19,457 nucleotides of DNA from assembly GCA_030637505.1 (NCBI GenBank), contig DAOWGJ010000177.1, forward strand, positions 1-19,457. Reading direction: 5' to 3'. Made by a program: the position numbers and the translations under genes. Below are positions 15,031 to 19,457 of the stretch, one piece after another (position 1 is the stretch's first letter; each line of letters begins with the position of its first letter). This stretch comes from Holophagae bacterium. GTDB taxonomy: Bacteria > Acidobacteriota > Thermoanaerobaculia > Thermoanaerobaculales > Sulfomarinibacteraceae. The notes beneath the pieces are model-generated. The model worked only from the letters and a program-made list of their open reading frames with translations, was not told the DNA's origin and did not search any database.

Positions 15031-16302
15031 ATGCCAACTCGCGCGCTGATCGATCGTCACTTTCCCGTGGACCGTCCCGGGTGGCGACGAGTGACCGGAA
15101 ACTTCCTCCGATTCATGGTCTCCGTCGTTGAACATATCGACTACGACAAGGTGGCGATTCGGGCCTCCGGCCTGGCCTACACCAGTCTGCTGGCCATTGT
15201 GCCCCTGATGGCCGTCGTCATCTCGGTCTTCAGCGCCATCCGCGCCTTTGAGAACATCGAGCAAAGGGTTCGTCAGTTCCTTGTCGAGCAATTCGTCGCC
15301 TCCCGCCACGCGGAGGTCGATCAGTGGATCGAACACTTCACGGACGGAGCCTCCCGACTCGGTCTTTTGGGATTCCTGCTGTTGATTGTCACTTCGATTC
15401 TGTTGCTTTCGGCGATCGAGAGCAATTTCAACCAAATCTGGCGCGTCGCTCGCCACCGGTCCTGGCTTTCCAGGGTGACCTCCTACACCTCGGTCCTGGT
15501 ACTGGGGTCCATCTTCGTCGGGACCAGCCTGACGCTGTCCGCTCGGCTCCAAGCCGTCCTGGCAACCCATGGGCCGCTGGACCCTGGAATCCTTGCCTGG
15601 CTCAATGCCTGGGCCGTTCCCTTTCTCCTGTCGTCGTTGGCCTTCCTGGTCGCCTACCTTGTCGTTCCCAACGCCTCGGTCTCCTTCAGGAGTGCTCTGA
15701 TCGGCGCCGTGGTCGGCGGAGTTCTGTTTGAACTCGGCAAATTCGTCTTTGCGCGCACGACTGGGGCGAGCGTCAATCTCTCGGTTCTCTACGGCTCCCT
15801 GGCCGCCCTTCCGATCTTCCTGATCTGGCTCTACTACACCTGGATCATTGTCCTGGTGGGGCTTGAGGTTGCCTACACTCATCAGTTCCAGGGCGCCCAA
15901 TCGCGCCCCTCACATCAGCAAAGGGGCCTCGAAGCGATACACACCAGCCTGGGCGTCTATCTGGCGGTCGCCTCACACTTCGTCCGAGGGGGCGAAATCC
16001 CAACAACGGACACCCTGTCACGAGAGCTGTCAATCCCCAGTGACCGAACCGCATCGGCCCTTCGCCAGCTGGCTGACGGCGGCCTCGTACACCGGGCCGG
16101 AGACCATCGGACCCGAAAGACCATTTGGGTTCCCACGACACCCCCGGATCGAACGACTCTCAGCCACGTCGTTAGCGTACTTGGGAAAACGCCGTCAACT
16201 GCCCACGGGAACCCAACCAGTAAGGCGATCATCAACACCTTCGTCGATGCCGGCCTCGATGCCCTGGACGACCGGACGGTCGCCGACGTCATCGGGCGAT
16301 AA
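15031..16302 (+). CDS. YihY/BrkB-family inner-membrane protein with winged-helix-like C-terminal extension
   Basis: This is a 423-residue integral membrane protein of the YihY/virulence factor BrkB family, once misnamed RNase BN. Hydrophobic helices are visible at about 48-70, 110-130, 150-170, 190-212, 220-240 and 255-282. Family motifs include ASGLAYTSLLAIVPLMAV near 45-62, FNQIWRV near 133-139, and LYGSLAALPIFLIWLYYTW at 253-271. The family's biochemical role is not settled. Residues about 298-385 add a soluble domain resembling a winged helix (TDTLSRELSIPSDRTASALRQLADGGLVHRAG), longer than the roughly 290-residue E. coli YihY. The ATG at 15031 is chosen over a GTG at 15013 because a TACAAT box ends 6 bases before it. 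It is divergent from the CBS-HEPN gene. Confidence 0.9.
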   Translation: MPTRALIDRHFPVDRPGWRRVTGNFLRFMVSVVEHIDYDKVAIRASGLAYTSLLAIVPLMAVVISVFSAIRAFENIEQRVRQFLVEQFVASRHAEVDQWIEHFTDGASRLGLLGFLLLIVTSILLLSAIESNFNQIWRVARHRSWLSRVTSYTSVLVLGSIFVGTSLTLSARLQAVLATHGPLDPGILAWLNAWAVPFLLSSLAFLVAYLVVPNASVSFRSALIGAVVGGVLFELGKFVFARTTGASVNLSVLYGSLAALPIFLIWLYYTWIIVLVGLEVAYTHQFQGAQSRPSHQQRGLEAIHTSLGVYLAVASHFVRGGEIPTTDTLSRELSIPSDRTASALRQLADGGLVHRAGDHRTRKTIWVPTTPPDRTTLSHVVSVLGKTPSTAHGNPTSKAIINTFVDAGLDALDDRTVADVIGR

Positions 16303-16303
16303 T

Positions 16304-16334
16304 AGCTGTCAGCTCTCAGCTGTCAGCTGTCAGC
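16304..16334. repeat. Heptanucleotide tandem array 1 (AGCTNTC x4)
   Basis: Four contiguous 7-mers AGCTGTC, AGCTCTC, AGCTGTC, AGCTGTC plus a partial AGC begin two bases after the brkB stop codon. Confidence 0.9.
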
Positions 16335-16361
16335 CCAGGCGCTATTAAAGGCGAGTGCAAC

Positions 16362-16472
16362 GCCACAAAGAGACAGACAATGAGGGCAACGGAATTCTCC
16401 AATAGAAACCTCAAATAAAGCGGTTGGTCGTCTCCCTATTCCCTTTTGTGCATTTTCGTGCCTTTTTGTGGC
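16362..16472. repeat. Inverted pair GCCACAAAGAG / CTTTTTGTGGC
   Basis: 16362-16372 and 16462-16472 are reverse complements at 10 of 11 positions, about 90 bp apart, nested between the two heptamer arrays. The right copy is the last unit of a degenerate T-rich run TTTTGTGCA, TTTTCGTGC, TTTTTGTGGC (from 16444). Confidence 0.5.
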
Positions 16473-16620
16473 TGCTCTTCTTGAGGCTGTTTGCAAGTGG
16501 CTCAGCTCACAGCTCTGAAAGTCTCGGCCAAGCCCTGGAGGAAGCTCTCCAGAATTTTTCGGACCTCATCGACGTGAGGGTCGAGTAGGCCAGGCAAAAA
16601 ACCGATGTGCTTTCTCCCGC

Positions 16621-16655
16621 TGATAGCTGATAGCTGAGAGCTGATAGCTGAGAGC
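16621..16655. repeat. Heptanucleotide tandem array 2 (TGATAGC/TGAGAGC x5), inverted relative to array 1
   Basis: Five contiguous 7-mers TGATAGC, TGATAGC, TGAGAGC, TGATAGC, TGAGAGC. Their reverse complements (GCTATCA, GCTCTCA) belong to the same family as array 1 (GCTGTCA, GCTCTCA), so the arrays face each other. A degenerate piece (AGCTCACAGCTCTG) lies near 16504. Confidence 0.9.
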
Positions 16656-16670
16656 TTCCCAGCCCACGCT

Positions 16671-16720
16671 GGTCGCTTCGCGACCTCCACGGCTTCGCCG
16701 TGACCGCCCTAGCGGGCGGT
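16671..16720. repeat. Cluster of three adjacent GC-rich hairpins
   Basis: GGTCGC-TTC-GCGACC (16671-16685), CACGGC-TTC-GCCGTG (16688-16702) and ACCGCCC-TAGC-GGGCGGT (16703-16720) are perfect inverted repeats placed head to tail. They resemble REP/PU-type palindrome clusters. They lie 12 to 61 bp past the stop of the minus-strand Spy-like gene and could end or stabilise its transcript. Confidence 0.7.
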
Positions 16721-16731
16721 GCGCGATGTCC

Positions 16732-17193
16732 CTATTTCGCCAGGGGGACATCCTTGGCGACGCTGGACAGCAACATGAGCATCATCCGGTTTTCGATCTG
16801 CCAGAAACGAAGCGCCTTTACGGCAGGAATGACCTCGAGGAACTCCTTCTGGAAATCCCGTTGGACCAGCCACTCATCCTGTTCGATCTCCAGAATGCCG
16901 GCCAAGGCGGCTCTGGCCTCGGCATCCGTCAGCACACCCTGTTTTTTGACGAATTCCTTGATCAGGTTGATTCTTTTTTCGAAAACCGGGTGCATGACGG
17001 CCTTGTAATCGTCGAACACAGGTTCGAAAGCCTTCCACTGCTCGTCGGTCAGGGCCATCGCTTCTTTGACCAATGCGTCGAAGTCCTCGGTCAGGACCTC
17101 GTAGGTCAGAATGGTCTGATCGGACACCTGGGCACCCACCGGTATTACTGCCACAACAACAAACAGGACCAGAAAAACAACCAGTTTCCTCAT
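16732..17193 (-). CDS. Small exported helical protein, Spy/CpxP-like (LTxxQ)
   Basis: This is a 153-residue exported protein. A signal peptide (about 1-21, ending VGAQ) is followed by an all-helical, highly charged mature part. L-T-D-E-Q matches the LTxxQ motif of Spy/CpxP-type periplasmic chaperones. A late segment AVKALRFWQIENRM is, as I recall, common in unnamed relatives of that group. The family is only loosely recognised; a periplasmic stress or binding role is inference. GGAGGA sits 6 bases before the ATG at 17193. It starts 32 bp after the stop of the other small exported protein, so the two are probably one operon. Three hairpins lie just past its stop codon. Confidence 0.75.
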   Translation of the reverse strand: MRKLVVFLVLFVVVAVIPVGAQVSDQTILTYEVLTEDFDALVKEAMALTDEQWKAFEPVFDDYKAVMHPVFEKRINLIKEFVKKQGVLTDAEARAALAGILEIEQDEWLVQRDFQKEFLEVIPAVKALRFWQIENRMMLMLLSSVAKDVPLAK

Positions 17194-17225
17194 GATGAAT
17201 CCTCCGTCGGATCCTGCGACCCGCC

Positions 17226-17675
17226 CTATTTCACTTCTTTGATCTTTAATCTACCGAACGCCACACCCAAGTCAAATCCTCTACCGGTTCCCGCCAAGGC
17301 CAACGAGACCTCCCCCTTGGTGTAGGCCGACGCCGAACTGGACTTGACGGCGCCCGCGTGGGCCTCGGCGGCAACATAGCTTCCAAAAACCTCTGAGATG
17401 TCGTGGACATCTGAAAACTTGCCGGTTCCATCGATTTCGGACTTGCCGAAGGTCAGACCTCCGCCTTTGACCGAAATCTTGACCACCGCCTTCTGGCCGT
17501 TGTCGCACTCGATCCGACCTTGACCCGAGGCGGTCTTGTAAAACACTGACCAGCCCTTCAGCGAAAAGGTCATTTTGCAGTCGACATAGCTGTCGTCCGC
17601 CGAAGACGGCACCGCGATCCCCACGGATAACACCGAAATCGCAAAGACACTGACAGCAAACCAACCGAGTTTCAT
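17226..17675 (-). CDS. Small exported protein of unknown function
   Basis: This is a 149-residue protein with a Sec signal peptide (about 1-26, ending PSSADD). The mature part is beta-rich and glycine-rich and contains two Cys (CKMTFSLKGW; RIECDNGQ), which may form a disulfide. The latter half reads like a repeated glycine/alanine strand pattern (AEAHAGAVKSS; LALAGTGRGFDLGVAFG). I recall similar conserved hypothetical proteins but no named function. A good ribosome site (GGAAGGAT) precedes the ATG at 17675. It is the first gene of a pair with the Spy-like protein and is divergent from the channel gene. Confidence 0.82.
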   Translation of the reverse strand: MKLGWFAVSVFAISVLSVGIAVPSSADDSYVDCKMTFSLKGWSVFYKTASGQGRIECDNGQKAVVKISVKGGGLTFGKSEIDGTGKFSDVHDISEVFGSYVAAEAHAGAVKSSSASAYTKGEVSLALAGTGRGFDLGVAFGRLKIKEVK

Positions 17676-17762
17676 TGGATCCTTCCCTAATCTCCGCCTC
17701 TTCCGAAGAATACCGGCAGCTCCCCGCCATTCTACTGCATCAGCCTCAGTTCCGCGCCAAGC

Positions 17763-17768
17763 TATGAT
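17763..17768 (+). promoter_or_regulatory. Putative -10 box (TATGAT) ahead of a leaderless leader ORF
   Basis: TATGAT matches the -10 consensus at 5 of 6 positions and ends 6 bases before an ATG at 17775, the same spacing as at brkB. No good -35 is visible. Confidence 0.4.
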
Positions 17769-17774
17769 GGACCC

Positions 17775-17843
17775 ATGATCACTGCACTCTCGAACTCACA
17801 TCGTCGGCTGGTAGGGGAAAACCAGTCGAGGCCCGACCGATGA
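17775..17843 (+). CDS. Possible 22-codon leader peptide overlapping the channel start
   Basis: An ATG placed 6 bases after a TATGAT box opens a 22-codon frame (begins MITALSNSHRR) whose TGA at 17841-17843 overlaps the channel ATG at 17840 as ATGA. It is in a different frame from the channel. It contains four Arg, one at the C-terminus, and no hydrophobic segment. It may exist only to couple translation to the channel gene. It has no family match I know and could be a chance frame. Confidence 0.4.
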   Translation: MITALSNSHRRLVGENQSRPDR

Positions 17844-18499
17844 TCGGGTTGCGCGACCGCGGTACCTACACTCGTCTTCTGGCCAGTTTGATCATCGTTG
17901 TCGCCCTGACGCCGTTTTTCAATTTGATTCCGGGAGGAAAATTTCTCTTCCAGTTGGCCTTTGTTGCCGTCATCTTTACGGCGGTTTGGGACATCGCCCG
18001 CACACGGCGCGTGTTGATGATCGGCATTACCCTCGGAGTTCCGGCTTTGGCGGTTCGATTGACATCGATGATGGCCGACACCCATGCACCTCTCCTCGAG
18101 GGCGCCGTCGGAGGTTTGGGTATCCTCTTTTTTTCCTATATCGTTTTCGAAATCGTCCGGGACATTACTACCAGCCCGGACGTCTCCAACGACACCATTC
18201 GGGGCGCCACCTGTGCCTATCTCCTGATGGGTCTGGCCTGGGCTTCTGCCTATCAGCTCATGACCCTGGTTGAGCCCGGGTCCATTGACTTCGGTATCGG
18301 AGCTCAGGAAATCCCAGAGCAAAGTTTCACCTACTACAGCTTTGTCGTCCTGACCACCCTCGGATTTGGAGACATCACGCCGGTCTCAGGGTTGGCCAGG
18401 AGCCTGACGTGGATCGAGGCGGTCACCGGCCAGCTTTTTATCGCCACGATCATCGCCCGCTTGGTAGGCCTGCGAATGAGGAGTGGCCCAGATCGTTGA
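17840..18499 (+). CDS. Two-pore-helix type ion channel (Ion_trans_2), probable potassium channel
   Basis: This is a 219-residue inner-membrane protein. About four hydrophobic helices occupy the N-terminal half (about 13-30, 35-51, 57-74, 88-106). A pore unit follows: helix about 122-143, pore loop with filter T-T-L-G-F-G-D (172-178), and final helix about 189-210. The filter is the bacterial variant of TVGYGD, so potassium is the likely ion. There is no C-terminal RCK or TrkA domain. The start at 17840 has only a distant GAGG and overlaps the stop of the small upstream frame, which may drive its translation. The next gene starts 99 bp downstream. Confidence 0.87.
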   Translation: MIGLRDRGTYTRLLASLIIVVALTPFFNLIPGGKFLFQLAFVAVIFTAVWDIARTRRVLMIGITLGVPALAVRLTSMMADTHAPLLEGAVGGLGILFFSYIVFEIVRDITTSPDVSNDTIRGATCAYLLMGLAWASAYQLMTLVEPGSIDFGIGAQEIPEQSFTYYSFVVLTTLGFGDITPVSGLARSLTWIEAVTGQLFIATIIARLVGLRMRSGPDR

Positions 18500-18544
18500 C
18501 TTGGGCTTTCCGGACGCCGGACGTCAGTAAAATCCTGATTCCGG

Positions 18545-18550
18545 TATGAT
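18545..18550 (+). promoter_or_regulatory. Putative -10 box (TATGAT) for the substrate-binding lipoprotein gene
   Basis: TATGAT lies about 49 bases before the GTG start at 18599, giving a short leader that contains the TTGGGAGG ribosome site. No convincing -35 is seen at the expected distance. Confidence 0.3.
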
Positions 18551-18598
18551 GGGGATTGGTGAAAAGCACCCGATGTTCTCGGGCTTGGGAGGTCTGTC

Positions 18599-19457
18599 GT
18601 GCGAAAGCTGAATGTGATCCTGAAGGTTTGCGCCGTTGCCCTGGCGTGTTGCGGCATAGCGGCATGCGGATCCAAGCCGGTCATCGGTATCCTCTTGCCC
18701 GAAACCGGCGAAGCGGAGTCCTACGGCGCCGCCATGAAGGGCGCCATGGAACTGGCCATTGATCAGGCCAAAGCCGACGGCAGCTATCCCCAAAACTTGA
18801 CCATCCTCTGGGCCAACTCCGAATCAGATCCGGAGATCGCCGCCAAACAATACAAGGAGTTGGCCTCGAAGGGTGCAAAAATGATAATCGCCGGCGTCAC
18901 CTCCGGCGAAGCCAAGGCCATGTTGCCGGTCATCGAACGAACGGACGTGCCCTGCCTCTCTCCATCTGCGTCGGCGCCCAGTCTGACCAAGGACAGCAAA
19001 CTCTTCTACCGCATATTCCCGTCCGACGAGCTGGAAGGACGTCGTGCAGGCCGCTTTTTGCGGGAGGATCAGGATCTCGACACGGTCTTGATCTTCACCC
19101 AGGATTCGGAACAGGCCAGGGGCATTGAACCGCCCTTCCGACACATCTTCGAGCAGGCAATGCAGGGTAAAGTCGTCGACCGTATCCTGCTGACCGATCC
19201 CGACTGGAGGCAGCAAGCCGCCGACAGCTGCGCCGCCCACAACCCTGAATCGGTCTACATCATCGGATACGCCTACGAAACCCTCGAGGTGCTCCGCGTT
19301 CTCCGCGACAAGGGCTTCAAGGGAGTCATCTGCACGACCTCGGCCTTTTACAGCGGCCAGGTCGTCGAGGGAGACCCGGAGTTGGTCGACAGGGTCTATT
19401 TTCCACAGCCCGCATTCGACGTGACCGACGAGCGGCCGCTGGTGCAACCGTTCGTCA
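18599..19457 (+). CDS. ABC-type substrate-binding lipoprotein (Peripla_BP_6-like), 3' end cut off
   Basis: The first 286 residues of a periplasmic binding lipoprotein are present, and the frame is open to the window edge. The start is the GTG at 18599, preceded by TTGGGAGG. The lipobox I-A-A-C places the lipidated Cys at 23. The mature part resembles the branched-chain amino-acid / Leu-Ile-Val type fold: VIGILLPETGEAESYGAAMKG, then SESDPEIAAKQYKELASKGAKMIIAG, the VPCLSPSASAP hinge region, and FYRIFPSDELEGRRAG. Similar proteins serve HAAT-family ABC importers or act as penicillin-binding-protein activators (LpoA-like). No permease is within view, so the ligand cannot be named. Confidence 0.88.
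   Translation, partial: MRKLNVILKVCAVALACCGIAACGSKPVIGILLPETGEAESYGAAMKGAMELAIDQAKADGSYPQNLTILWANSESDPEIAAKQYKELASKGAKMIIAGVTSGEAKAMLPVIERTDVPCLSPSASAPSLTKDSKLFYRIFPSDELEGRRAGRFLREDQDLDTVLIFTQDSEQARGIEPPFRHIFEQAMQGKVVDRILLTDPDWRQQAADSCAAHNPESVYIIGYAYETLEVLRVLRDKGFKGVICTTSAFYSGQVVEGDPELVDRVYFPQPAFDVTDERPLVQPFV

Larger units (their letters stand above)
16303..16731. other. Gene-free 429-bp repeat-rich intergenic region
   Basis: No supportable coding sequence is present. A 62-codon minus-strand frame (16690-16502) is built largely from translated heptamer repeat and has no ribosome site. The region contains two heptamer arrays in opposite orientation, an inverted GCCACAAA/TTTGTGGC pair and three adjacent small hairpins, listed separately. 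It has the look of a composite intergenic repeat element. Confidence 0.55.

Noticed and set aside
14899..15900. 333-codon open frame on the minus strand
   Set aside because: It is antisense to brkB and rich in Gly, Asp and Gln in the manner of a shadow frame. The plus strand encodes a clear YihY/BrkB membrane protein.
16304..16655. CRISPR array
   Set aside because: The units are contiguous 7-mers without spacers, and no cas genes are present.
16502..16690. 62-codon minus-strand frame with a repeated LSAIS motif
   Set aside because: The repeated residues are translated heptamer DNA repeat. There is no ribosome site and no similarity to the four-helix-bundle proteins I considered.

Overview
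The window looks like a chromosomal segment from a GC-rich Gram-negative bacterium. An outer-membrane beta-barrel protein, a periplasmic lytic transglycosylase, a Tat substrate and several Sec signal peptides support a Gram-negative cell. A Hanks-type kinase with C-terminal TPR repeats and an IPTL-CTERM surface protein suggest Acidobacteriota, or a neighbouring phylum such as Planctomycetota. This placement is inferred from gene content only. I recognise no rRNA, tRNA, CRISPR array, phage gene, integrase or transposase.

Layout. (1) 1-2987: a 3'-truncated type I sulfatase on the minus strand faces away from an AraC-family regulator and a Tat-exported NMT1/dihydroxyphthalate-decarboxylase-like binding protein on the plus strand. 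They look like a small regulated unit. (2) 3008-7618, minus strand: a compact tag / alpha-beta hydrolase / IPTL-CTERM run with overlapping stops and starts, followed by a separate 762-aa kinase-TPR-thioredoxin fusion. (3) 7755-9272: a stand-alone ATP sulfurylase that contains no cysteine. Its 3' flank can form two long imperfect hairpins and one competing hairpin. (4) 9273-12524: an M28-type exopeptidase with an altered catalytic position and an extra C-terminal domain, then a divergent beta-barrel / EthD-like pair. (5) 12572-16302: an MltF-like lytic transglycosylase, translationally coupled to an upstream CBS-pair plus HEPN-like protein, divergent from a YihY/BrkB membrane protein with a winged-helix-like tail. 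(6) 16303-16731: a gene-free stretch with heptanucleotide arrays and a cluster of small GC-rich hairpins. (7) 16732-17675: two small exported proteins in tandem. (8) 17775-19457: a possible leaderless 22-codon leader ORF overlapping a potassium-channel gene, then a 3'-truncated lipoprotein-type ABC substrate-binding protein.

Most genes are housekeeping or envelope functions. The points most worth a second look are the CBS-HEPN/lytic transglycosylase pair, the kinase-TPR-redoxin fusion, the Glu-to-His change in the M28 protein, the competing hairpins after sat, the leaderless-type starts including the overlapping leader ORF at the channel gene, and the inverted heptamer arrays around 16.3-16.7 kb. 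All family assignments come from reading translated sequence and motifs; no database search was run.
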